Assembly: GCA_024405255.1 (NCBI GenBank)
Contig: JAKSOY010000065.1
Span: 1 to 19,577, forward strand
Length of the DNA: 19,577 bases
Direction of reading: 5' to 3'
Source: Kiritimatiellia bacterium
GTDB taxonomy: Bacteria; Verrucomicrobiota; Kiritimatiellia; RFP12; UBA1067
Of this stretch, positions 1 to 7,509 are shown one piece after another; within the stretch, counting starts at the first letter, position 1, and the number at the start of each line of letters is the position of its first letter. The position numbers and the translations under genes are program-made. The notes under the pieces were generated by a model. That model worked only from the letters and a program-made list of their open reading frames with translations. It had not been told where the DNA came from and ran no database searches.

Positions 1-294
1 CTGGCGACGGAACTGTCGCGCCGGTCGACGGGACGCACCCTCTATCTGCTCGACGAGCCGACGACAGGACTCCACTTCGACGACATCGCGAAGCTGATGA
101 AGCTTCTTTTGAAGTTGCGTGAAAACGGCAATACGGTCGTGGTCATCGAACACAATGTCGATGTGATGCGCTGTGCGGACTGGATCATCGATCTGGGTCC
201 GGGCGGCGGCGATGCGGGTGGCAATCTGGTGTGTGAAGGGACGCCTGAAACAATCAGGAAATGTAAAGAAAGCTGGACGGGGAGATTCCTATGA
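1..294 (+). CDS. uvrA: UvrA, excinuclease ABC subunit A (C-terminal fragment)
   Basis: This is the last 97 codons of UvrA, the DNA-damage-sensing ATPase of nucleotide excision repair, which acts with UvrB in the cytoplasm. The 5' part lies before the window. The visible residues include the Walker B/D-loop stretch [12 protein letters not shown], typical of the second ABC ATPase of UvrA, then the H-loop segment VVVIEHN, and a conserved UvrA tail ([11 protein letters not shown], then CEGTPE, ending TGRFL). The reading frame is open from base 1, so no start is visible. The stop TGA overlaps the ATG of the next gene (ATGA, 291-294), which suggests translational coupling. Other ABC ATPases are unlikely because the DLGPGGG...G tail is characteristic of UvrA. 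It may end slightly earlier than some homologues that continue a few residues past the RFL. Confidence 0.95.
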   Translation: MATELSRRSTGRTLYLLDEPTTGLHFDDIAKLMKLLLKLRENGNTVVVIEHNVDVMRCADWIIDLGPGGGDAGGNLVCEGTPETIRKCKESWTGRFL

Positions 295-1829
295 AGAAGA
301 CAGTTTGGGTTTTGACGGCGGGCGTGTTGTTCGCTGGAACGCTGGCGGCGGCGGTGCCGTCCCTCAAGGGCTCGGCGGAACCGGCCGGTCGTTCGGGGCT
401 GAAGGTGCGTGCATTCAGCGGGTCGCAGGCGATTCCTGCCGCGACGCCGAAGGCGGAGCGCTATCAATGGACGCGCGGCGACGAAACGGGCGAAGTGATG
501 CACTACATCCCGCGCGAAATCTGGTTGCAGGACGCCTGGGGGTGCCAGTGGAAAGACCGCAAGGGCAACCTGCTCACGCTCGCCACGGTGAAGGCGCTGT
601 GTCCGGACGGCGATCACGAGGACAAGGCCGTCATCGAGAAGGCGCTGGCGGAAAGCGCGGCGTCGTTCAAGGAGCCGACGAACGAGACGCTGGCCACATG
701 GGCCTCGCAGTTCTCGGAAAAGAACGTCGAGGCGGCGGCGATCAAGCCGTTCGCGGCGGGCGGTGTGCTGGAAGCGCGGCTTGTCGACTGGCAGGATGCC
801 ACGCGGTGTGGTGCGTTCTTCAAGTCCAAAGACGGCGTGCTGCGTTTTGTGGAGTTCCGTTTCGCGCAGGAAGCGAAGCCCAAAGACGCGGAGCGTCTGC
901 TCAAGACATTCCTGGCGAATGTCGTTGTGGACAAGTCCGCCAAGGCGGCGGGCATGGGCGGGGAACTCGTCGAGGGCAAGTGGACGACGGTGAAAATCCC
1001 CGGCTATGTCTTCAAGACGGACCTCCCCAAGGGACAGCGCGGGGCGTTCCTGAAAGACACGTCGAAGATCATGACGGCGATGCGGGCAGCCTATCGCCGG
1101 TACGTGCCGCCGCAACGCGTGCTGAAGGACTGCACGATTCGCGCGTTCGCGACGAAGGCGGACTACGTCGACTATCTGAAGAACAACTGCAATGGGGAAT
1201 TGCTCGATTCGATCGGGCTTTGGAATCCGGACCTCGAAGAGCTGCTGATCCTCACCCAAGGCAAGAGCGTCAGCGAGCGGCGCGAGACGATGAAAATCCT
1301 GCGCCATGAGGCCTTCCACCAGTATCTGCACTATGCGACGGGCAATGGCAACCACGCGATGTGGTTCAACGAGGGACACGCGACGTTCTTCGAGAGCATT
1401 CTGTACAGTCCGAAAAGCGACACGGTGCGTTTCTTCGAGGACGTGAAGGATACGCGGGTGGGACTGGTGACGGCGAATCCACAGAAGTATGCGAACATGC
1501 TGGCGAAGATCTTGCCGATGTCGCACAATGAATTCTACGGCGGCAACCTCACGGTGGTGAACGACAAGTACACGGCCGCCTGGGCGCTCACCTACTTCCT
1601 CGAGAAGGGCGTGCCTTCGTTTGAAGAGCTTGCGGCCTACCGCAAGGTGCTGCCGACCTACCTGAAGGAGACGGCGGCGGGAACAAACGCGTCCGAGGCG
1701 ACGAAAATCGCCTGGGAGGGATTGGAAGGTTCGCTGTCCGCCGATTTTATGAAGTTCTGGAACAAGCGCAACGGCGCGCGCAACTACGAACCTCCAGCCG
1801 TTCCCGAACCCAAGGCTGAAACCAAGTAA
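291..1829 (+). CDS. Secreted HExxH putative metallopeptidase (DUF1570-like)
   Basis: A 512-residue protein starting at the ATG that overlaps the uvrA stop, preceded by a GGGGAGA ribosome binding site (279-285). Residues 1-22 form a Sec-type signal peptide: MKKT, a hydrophobic stretch, then an LAAA-like cleavage region. The C-terminal half carries HEAFH at 339-343, followed by [10 protein letters not shown] with E361 placed 18 residues after the second histidine. That is a gluzincin-type zinc site (HExxH plus downstream Glu). This layout is like DUF1570 proteins, which are secreted putative peptidases common in planctomycetes and relatives. The N-terminal half (about 25-240) is not recognised. 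Substrate and activity are unknown; export to the periplasm or cell surface is inferred from the signal peptide. Its link to uvrA is probably only positional, and the next gene begins 5 nt after its stop. Confidence 0.75.
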   Translation: MKKTVWVLTAGVLFAGTLAAAVPSLKGSAEPAGRSGLKVRAFSGSQAIPAATPKAERYQWTRGDETGEVMHYIPREIWLQDAWGCQWKDRKGNLLTLATVKALCPDGDHEDKAVIEKALAESAASFKEPTNETLATWASQFSEKNVEAAAIKPFAAGGVLEARLVDWQDATRCGAFFKSKDGVLRFVEFRFAQEAKPKDAERLLKTFLANVVVDKSAKAAGMGGELVEGKWTTVKIPGYVFKTDLPKGQRGAFLKDTSKIMTAMRAAYRRYVPPQRVLKDCTIRAFATKADYVDYLKNNCNGELLDSIGLWNPDLEELLILTQGKSVSERRETMKILRHEAFHQYLHYATGNGNHAMWFNEGHATFFESILYSPKSDTVRFFEDVKDTRVGLVTANPQKYANMLAKILPMSHNEFYGGNLTVVNDKYTAAWALTYFLEKGVPSFEELAAYRKVLPTYLKETAAGTNASEATKIAWEGLEGSLSADFMKFWNKRNGARNYEPPAVPEPKAETK

Positions 1830-1834
1830 ACGCA

Positions 1835-3061
1835 ATGGAAATGGAAGAGAAAGTTCAGAACCAGGTGTCCGGTCATCGCTGTGCCGGATTGTGCGCGCGG
1901 TGCCCTCGCGCGGGACACTGTCCGACGCGGCGCGCGGCTGATTCGTCGCCCGTGCTGCTGGCGGGGAAGCGTCCGAACAGTTCGGCGCGTCAGGAAGACG
2001 GTATCGGCTTCGCCGTCGACATCGGTTCGACGACGCTGGCCCTCGCACTCTACGATTTGCGCACGGGCGCGCTTCTGGCGGAGAAGGGCTGTCGTAATCC
2101 GCAGACCGCCATTGCCGCCGATGTGATCGGCCGCATTGCCGCGGCGGCTGCGTCGCCGTCCGGACTCAACCAGTTGCAACGTCTGGTGATGGATGCGCTC
2201 GGTTCGCTTCTGGCCGAGGCGTGTGCGGCGGTTCCCTGTACGCCGGCCGAACTCGTCGACGGCGTGGTGACCGGCAACACGGTGATGCTGCATCTGCTGA
2301 CGGGACGCGACCCCGATGCGCTCGGACACGCGCCGTTCCATGCCGAATGGCTCGCCGGCGAGACGATCGAACTTTTCGGCCATCCCGTGTGGCTGCCGCC
2401 CTGCGTGGGCGCGTTCGTGGGGGCGGACCACGTGACCGCGCTCATTGCGGGCAACTTCACGCCGGAGGGACCGACCGCGCTGCTCTGCGATCTGGGGACG
2501 AATGCCGAAGTCGCGCTGCGTGCGAACGGCGTGCTCTACACGACATCGACGGCGGCGGGGCCTGCCTTCGAAGGTACGGGCGTGCGCGGTTCCGACTTGC
2601 TCGATGCGCTGGCGCGGTTCCTCGCGGAAGGCATCGTGCAGGAGTCGGGTAAAAGCGACCCCGAGCGGCTCGTTCTGCCCGACGGACGTCGTCTGCGGAA
2701 TGCCGACGTGCGTGCGGTGCAGATGGCGAAGGCGGCCGTTGCGGCGGGAACTTCCGTGATGCTCGACACGGCCGGCATCCACGCCCGCGACCTGACGGAG
2801 ATTTTCCTTGCGGGCGGATTCGGCTGCGGACTCAATCCGGCTTCGGCGGCGGCCATTGGCCTTCTGCCCGAGGTGGCGACCGCGCGCAAGACGCCGCTCG
2901 GGAATGCGGCTCTCGCGGGTGCGGCCGAACTGCTGCTCTTTCCGGCGCGCCGTACCGAGGCGCTCGAACTCGCGCGCCATGCGCATCTCGTCGAACTGGG
3001 GGGCACGTCGGATTTCGCGAATCGCTTCATTGATGCGATGTCATTTGAATCTTGGAACTAA
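1835..3061 (+). CDS. ASKHA-domain ATPase, RACo/DUF4445-like corrinoid-activator family, lacking the ferredoxin domain
   Basis: A 408-residue cytoplasmic protein related to the ATPase part of reductive activators of corrinoid proteins (RACo/RamA family), which use ATP to drive reduction of inactive Co(II) corrinoids. An acetate/sugar kinase-Hsc70-actin fold is visible. Phosphate-1 is DIGSTT at 62-67, phosphate-2 is CDLGTNAE with D219, and the adenosine motif is FLAGGFG at about 324-330. Family members usually carry an N-terminal [2Fe-2S] ferredoxin domain (RACo) or C-terminal [4Fe-4S] sites (RamA). This one has neither, but its N-terminus has four cysteines (C16, C20, C23, C29; CX3CX2CX5C) that could bind an Fe-S cluster. 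No corrinoid protein or methyltransferase gene is nearby, so the partner is unknown. The start could be ATG 1835 or ATG 1841, and neither has a strong ribosome binding site. The gene follows 5 nt after the previous stop. Confidence 0.8.
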   Translation: MEMEEKVQNQVSGHRCAGLCARCPRAGHCPTRRAADSSPVLLAGKRPNSSARQEDGIGFAVDIGSTTLALALYDLRTGALLAEKGCRNPQTAIAADVIGRIAAAAASPSGLNQLQRLVMDALGSLLAEACAAVPCTPAELVDGVVTGNTVMLHLLTGRDPDALGHAPFHAEWLAGETIELFGHPVWLPPCVGAFVGADHVTALIAGNFTPEGPTALLCDLGTNAEVALRANGVLYTTSTAAGPAFEGTGVRGSDLLDALARFLAEGIVQESGKSDPERLVLPDGRRLRNADVRAVQMAKAAVAAGTSVMLDTAGIHARDLTEIFLAGGFGCGLNPASAAAIGLLPEVATARKTPLGNAALAGAAELLLFPARRTEALELARHAHLVELGGTSDFANRFIDAMSFESWN

Positions 3062-3072
3062 TGAGGAGATGT

Positions 3073-4215
3073 ATGCAAGAGGTTGATGTTCTTGTCGCAG
3101 GGGCGGGCATTTGGGGATGCACGGTCGCACGGGTTCTGGCGGAGGCGGGACGAAAGGTGCTCGTGCTCGAGAAGCGTCCGGTCGTGGGTGGAAACGTACG
3201 GTGCGAGACGGATCCCGAAACGGGCATTGAAATCCACACCTACGGGTCGCACATCTTCCATACGCATCTCGATGACGTCTGGACCTTTGTGCGCCGTTTC
3301 ATCGAGTTCAACGGCTATCAGCATAAGGTGTTGGCGCGCCGTGACGGCAAGACGTATTTCCTGCCGTTGGGATTGACGCTGGTGAACCAGTTCTACGGAC
3401 TCAATCTCACGCCCGCCGAACTGCCGGCGTTCATTGCGCAGGAGGCGGCGAAGGGCGGTGTGCCGGCAGCGGGCGAGGCGAACTTCGAAACGCAGGCGAT
3501 CTCGTTCATCGGGCGTCCGCTCTACGAGGCGTTCATCCGCGACTACACGCGCAAGCAGTGGGGGACAGACCCCAAGAACCTCTCGGCGGACATCATCCGC
3601 CGTCTGCCGGTGCGCGCAAGCTACGATGTCAACTACTTCTCCGATACGCGTCAGGGCATTCCGCTTACGGGTTACAATTCGCTCTTCGATCGGCTGCTGG
3701 ACCATCCGAACATCACGGTTCAATGCAAGACCGACTGGCTGGCGTTTCACGCGACTTCGGCGCTCGATGTACCCGTGTTCTACTCGGGTCCGATCGACGC
3801 GCTCTTCGGCTACAAGTTCGGCGCGCTGCCGTGGCGGTCGCTGCGATTCGAGACGGAACGCGTAGACGTGGTCGACTATCAGGGGACGAGCGTGATGAAC
3901 TACACGGGGGCGGATGTGCCGTTCACGCGCATCCACGAGTTCAAGCACTATCATCCCGAAGACGCGAAGGTGATGGGTTCGGCCTCGACCATCATCTGCC
4001 GCGAATATCCGAAGACCTGGCAGCCGGGCGACGAACCGTACTATCCCGTCGACACGCCGGCGTCGCGCGACTTGCTGGCGCGCTACCAGGCCGAGGCGGC
4101 GAAGTCGCCGCGACTCATCGTGGGTGGCCGTCTGGGCGGCTACAAGTACTATGACATCGACAAGTCGATTGCGAACGCTCTCGAAACCGCAAAGTCATTC
4201 CTTGCTCAATGCTGA
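3073..4215 (+). CDS. glf: UDP-galactopyranose mutase
   Basis: A flavoenzyme of 380 residues that interconverts UDP-galactopyranose and UDP-galactofuranose, supplying galactofuranose for surface polysaccharides. The N-terminal FAD-binding loop GAGIWG is at 10-15, with VVGGN at 37-41. The family signature YGSHIFHT follows (H60 and H63 at the positions of the flavin-contacting histidines). Next come RDYTRKQWGTDP (156-167), RRLPVR (176-181), TGYNSLFDRLL, the GPIDALFGY segment, the EFKHYHPED-like segment, and GGRLGGYKYYDID near the end. Length and motif order fit bacterial Glf. I chose ATG 3073 because GAGGAG lies just upstream (3063-3068) and the protein then begins like other Glf proteins. In-frame alternatives are ATG 3061 and TTG 3052. 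The stop overlaps the next start by 7 nt. No galactofuranosyltransferase or glycan export gene is nearby. Confidence 0.95.
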   Translation: MQEVDVLVAGAGIWGCTVARVLAEAGRKVLVLEKRPVVGGNVRCETDPETGIEIHTYGSHIFHTHLDDVWTFVRRFIEFNGYQHKVLARRDGKTYFLPLGLTLVNQFYGLNLTPAELPAFIAQEAAKGGVPAAGEANFETQAISFIGRPLYEAFIRDYTRKQWGTDPKNLSADIIRRLPVRASYDVNYFSDTRQGIPLTGYNSLFDRLLDHPNITVQCKTDWLAFHATSALDVPVFYSGPIDALFGYKFGALPWRSLRFETERVDVVDYQGTSVMNYTGADVPFTRIHEFKHYHPEDAKVMGSASTIICREYPKTWQPGDEPYYPVDTPASRDLLARYQAEAAKSPRLIVGGRLGGYKYYDIDKSIANALETAKSFLAQC

Positions 4216-7200
4216 TTCGCCTTCTTCTCATCCTGTTCGTGGCCGTCGTTTCGGAGGCTGTCGCAGAAAGCCGCGAAGCGCGGGTGCTGCGTCGTCTCGA
4301 GGCCGTCGAACCGGAAAACGTGCGGCTCGCGTGGTCAGATATGGCGAAGCGCTGGCCCGACCGTTTCGAGGCGAATCCCGTATGGCTGCAGACGTTCGCG
4401 CGTGATCGCAAACGTCTGCTCAATGCCATTCGGGGTGACTGGGGACCCTACTACGGCGAGCTTCCGCCTGTTGCCGGCGCGGAGAAGTTTCTCGACGACC
4501 TTCGCACGCGGCTGCTCGCCAATCCGCTGCTCGACTGCAATAGACTGCTGGTGGTCCGCCGTCCTGCCGGGCAGATGGGACTTCACCACAACTGGCAGCA
4601 GCCGCGCGATGTTTCGGGGTGTCTGAACGAACTCGGCGTGTTGGCGGATCTGCGCGGCGCGAAGCCGGGCTTCACCGTGTTGGACAAGTCCGACGGCAAC
4701 GGCTACCTCGGCGAACTCTGTCTGCACTGGGACGGTACGCGCGTGATGTACACCCGTCGCACCGACCGGGTGGACCATCCGCCCAAGGTCCGCGGCAGCC
4801 GCGCGACGGAACGTGTCCACCGCGTGTATGAACTCGACCTTGTCGCCGGCGCTTCGCCGCGTGAAATCCCCTGCATTCCCGACCTTGACGTCAACTGCTA
4901 CGCGGGATGCTATCTGCCCGATGGCGCGATGCTTTTCCTTTCGGACGCGTCGATGGTGGGCGTTCCCTGCGTGGTGGGTTCGAGCTGGGTGGCGAGCCTC
5001 TATCGGCGCGAGGCCGACGGCGCGGTACGCCGACTGACATTCGACCAGGACAACAACTGGTGTCCCAACGTCATGCCGGATGGCCGCGTGATGTTCCTTC
5101 ACTGGGAATACGCCGACATCACCCACTATGTCTCGCGCATCCTTTTCACGATGAACCCCGATGGCACGGTCCAGCGCGCCTACTACGGCAGCGACTCGTA
5201 TTGGCCGAACGCACTCTTCAATGCGCGGGTTTGTCCTGATAATCCCGACCGCTTCACGGCGATTGTCACCGGCCATCACGGACAACCCCGCTACGGAGAA
5301 CTGGTGCTCTTCGACATCAACCTCGGGCGCAAGCTCGCGCATGGCGTGGTACAGCGTTTCCCGGAACGGGGACAGAAGGTGGAGCCGATTGTCCGCGACC
5401 GTCTCGCCGACTACTCGTGGCCGAAGTTCTGTCATCCGTGGCCGCTCTCGCAGAACTATGTCGTGGTCGCGGCGCGTCCGACGGAACACGACGGCTGGGG
5501 ACTCTACCTTGCCGATGTCTTCGACAACCTCACGCCGATTGTCGAGGATGCCGAGCATCTGTTCTTCGAACCGATTCCACTGCAACCGGTTCCGCCGCCG
5601 CGCGTGATCGCCTCGAAGGTGACGCCGAAAGACAAGACCGGACTGATGAAGGTGACCGACGTCTACGAGGGCCTTGGCTTGAAAGGCGTTCCACGCGGCA
5701 CGGTGAAGGCGTTGCGTATCTACACGTATTCGTTCGCCTATCGCTGGATGGGCGGCGAAACCGACCATCACGGATTGGATGGTCCGTGGGATATCAAGCG
5801 TATTCTGGGTACGGTGCCCGTGGAACCGGACGGTTCCGCGTATTTCAAGGTGCCGGCGAATGTGCCGGTGTCGATCCAGCCCCTCGACGGCAAAGGGCGC
5901 GCCCTGCAGTTGATGCGCAGCTGGACCCAGGCCATGCCCGGTGAAATGGCGAGCTGCAGCGGCTGCCACGAGGAAAACCAGGCCAGTGCGGGTCCGAACC
6001 GTCGTCTGCTGGCGATGGAGCGCGCCCCGAGCGACATCACGCCGTGGTATGGTCCCGAACGCGGCTTCGACTTCCGCCGCGAGGTCCAGCCCGTGCTCGA
6101 CCGCTACTGCATCGGCTGCCACGACGGCAAGGGACAGCCCCCGGCGGGAAAAGCCTTCCGCGGCGGACTCGCCAAGCCGAATCTCACGGACCGTCCCGAC
6201 ATCTGCATCAAGTCGAAGGACGTCTACTATCTGAATGACGGACTCTTCCCGCCGAGCTACATCGAACTCTGCTCCTATGTGCGCAACCATACGCAGGAGG
6301 GCGACAACGACGTGCTCTCGCCCTGCGACGTGGCGGCCGATACCACGGCGCTGGTGCAGCTGCTGGAGAACGGACACCAGGGCGTGCGACTCGATGCGGA
6401 AAGCTGGGACCGCCTCAACACCTGGATCGATCTCAACCGGATGGGCCACGGTACATGGCACGAGACCGTCGGCACGAACCGCGTGGACCATTTCGCGAAG
6501 CGTCGCGCCGATCTTCAGCGCCGTTATGCGAATCTCGAAGAAGACCACGAAAAGACCTACGGCAAGGCCGTGCTCAAGGCAGCGGCGCTTTCTCGATTGA
6601 ATGTCCCCGCGCGTCGGAGCGGCGTTGTGCCGCTGTCCGCCTCGGACGAGGAAGCGGTGTCGTTGCCGCGTCGCACGCTCGACCTGGGCGCCGGCGTGAA
6701 GATGGAATTCGTCAAGATCCCGGCGCCGAAAGGCGGAAAGTCGTATTGGATGGGCGTCGACGAAGTGACCAACACCCACTACACGCGTTTGGTTCCGGAA
6801 CATGACAGCAAGCTTGAACGCGGCGAGTTCATGCAGTTCACCGAGCAGGAGCGCGGCTATGCGTTGAACGAACCCGATCAGCCGGTGGTGCGGGTTTCGC
6901 GCGACGAGGCGGTTGCATTCTGCCGTCAGCTTGAGGCGAAGACCGGTGCGAAGGTGCGGTTGCCGACAGGTGCCGAATGGGAATGGGCGGCTCGTGCAGG
7001 ATCGACAAACGAACTGTGGTATGGTTCGCGGGAGACGGACTTTTCGAAGGTGGCGAATCTGGCGGACAAGACATTCCGCCGGCAGGACCGCTTCCGCGCC
7101 AACGTACCGGGCATGGCGGTGCCGGAGTGGCGTCCCGCCGAAACCCGTTTCGACGACGGTTATCGGGTGACCGCGCCGGTGACGGTCTTTGCGCCGAATG

Positions 7201-7421
7201 CGTGGGGGCTGCGCAATGTGCACGGCAATGTGTGGGAGTGGACGAGCGACAGCGTATCGCATCGGCCCACGGCGCAGCCGCCCGACGACGAAACGCGTGC
7301 CGTGGCGCGGGGCGGTTCGTGCTGGAGCCGTCCGAAAGACGCGGCCTTCGGTGCGTCGGTGAGCTACCGTCCGTGGCAGAAGGTCCACGACGTCGGCTTC
7401 CGCATTCTGCTCGAAGACTAG
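4209..7421 (+). CDS. Secreted HzsA-related di-haem protein fused to a SUMF1 (formylglycine-enzyme-like) domain
   Basis: A 1070-residue exported protein; residues 1-19 look like a Sec signal peptide ending AVA. Residues about 100-450 resemble the beta-propeller region of proteins annotated as related to the hydrazine synthase alpha subunit (HzsA), with segments such as WCPNVMPDGRVMFLHWEY and NPDGTVQRAYYGSDSYWP. Two c-type haem motifs follow: CSGCH at 583-587 and CIGCH at 634-638. The HzsA-family segment WDRLNTWIDLN is near 733. From about 822 to the end lies a SUMF1/FGE-like domain (RLPTGAEWEWAARAG; GLRNVHGNVWEW; RGGS; VGFRIL). The cysteine pair of true formylglycine enzymes is not conserved: after GGS the sequence reads CWSRPKDAAFG. 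The protein is therefore probably not a sulfatase activator and more likely a periplasmic redox or binding protein. Real hydrazine synthesis is unlikely, since no HzsB/C partners or anammox genes are present. Translation is probably coupled to glf (7-nt overlap). Confidence 0.85.
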   Translation: MLIRLLLILFVAVVSEAVAESREARVLRRLEAVEPENVRLAWSDMAKRWPDRFEANPVWLQTFARDRKRLLNAIRGDWGPYYGELPPVAGAEKFLDDLRTRLLANPLLDCNRLLVVRRPAGQMGLHHNWQQPRDVSGCLNELGVLADLRGAKPGFTVLDKSDGNGYLGELCLHWDGTRVMYTRRTDRVDHPPKVRGSRATERVHRVYELDLVAGASPREIPCIPDLDVNCYAGCYLPDGAMLFLSDASMVGVPCVVGSSWVASLYRREADGAVRRLTFDQDNNWCPNVMPDGRVMFLHWEYADITHYVSRILFTMNPDGTVQRAYYGSDSYWPNALFNARVCPDNPDRFTAIVTGHHGQPRYGELVLFDINLGRKLAHGVVQRFPERGQKVEPIVRDRLADYSWPKFCHPWPLSQNYVVVAARPTEHDGWGLYLADVFDNLTPIVEDAEHLFFEPIPLQPVPPPRVIASKVTPKDKTGLMKVTDVYEGLGLKGVPRGTVKALRIYTYSFAYRWMGGETDHHGLDGPWDIKRILGTVPVEPDGSAYFKVPANVPVSIQPLDGKGRALQLMRSWTQAMPGEMASCSGCHEENQASAGPNRRLLAMERAPSDITPWYGPERGFDFRREVQPVLDRYCIGCHDGKGQPPAGKAFRGGLAKPNLTDRPDICIKSKDVYYLNDGLFPPSYIELCSYVRNHTQEGDNDVLSPCDVAADTTALVQLLENGHQGVRLDAESWDRLNTWIDLNRMGHGTWHETVGTNRVDHFAKRRADLQRRYANLEEDHEKTYGKAVLKAAALSRLNVPARRSGVVPLSASDEEAVSLPRRTLDLGAGVKMEFVKIPAPKGGKSYWMGVDEVTNTHYTRLVPEHDSKLERGEFMQFTEQERGYALNEPDQPVVRVSRDEAVAFCRQLEAKTGAKVRLPTGAEWEWAARAGSTNELWYGSRETDFSKVANLADKTFRRQDRFRANVPGMAVPEWRPAETRFDDGYRVTAPVTVFAPNAWGLRNVHGNVWEWTSDSVSHRPTAQPPDDETRAVARGGSCWSRPKDAAFGASVSYRPWQKVHDVGFRILLED

Positions 7422-7439
7422 CCGAGGCGTGTGATTTTT

Positions 7440-7448
7440 TGGTAGAAT
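7440..7448 (+). promoter_or_regulatory. Putative extended -10 promoter element
   Basis: TGG-TAGAAT matches the extended -10 pattern TGn plus a one-mismatch TATAAT. It lies in the 88-nt gap before the Gfo/Idh/MocA gene, about 60 nt upstream of its start. No good -35 is visible at 16-18 nt. A T-run (7435-7440) precedes it, and a weak bulged hairpin (about 7409-7428) straddles the end of the upstream gene, so the gap may hold both a weak terminator and a new start. Confidence 0.4.
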
Positions 7449-7495
7449 AGTAGACAGCGATGGGGACATTCGGAAAAGAATTCTGCAAATCGAAC

Positions 7496-7503
7496 AAGGA
7501 GGT
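7496..7503 (+). promoter_or_regulatory. Strong Shine-Dalgarno sequence for the Gfo/Idh/MocA gene
   Basis: AAGGAGGT is a near-perfect complement of the 16S rRNA 3' end, with its core 7 nt before ATG 7510. It is the strongest ribosome binding site in the window and suggests high expression. Two ATGs in tandem (7510 and 7513) could both serve. Confidence 0.8.
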
Positions 7504-7509
7504 AGTCTG

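Noticed and set aside
42..2048. 668-codon open frame on the - strand opposite uvrA, the HExxH protein and the ASKHA gene
   Set aside because: It crosses several real genes, is extremely Arg-rich with no family motifs, and is an expected antisense shadow of high-GC coding sequence.
3052..3072. Longer glf start at TTG 3052 or ATG 3061
   Set aside because: The extension precedes the ribosome binding site and is absent from typical Glf N-termini; ATG 3073 fits both.
7409..7440. Possible intrinsic terminator (bulged stem followed by six T)
   Set aside because: The stem is only five pairs with a bulge and a long loop, and the T-run is 6 nt away and overlaps the promoter-like element. Too weak to list as a terminator.
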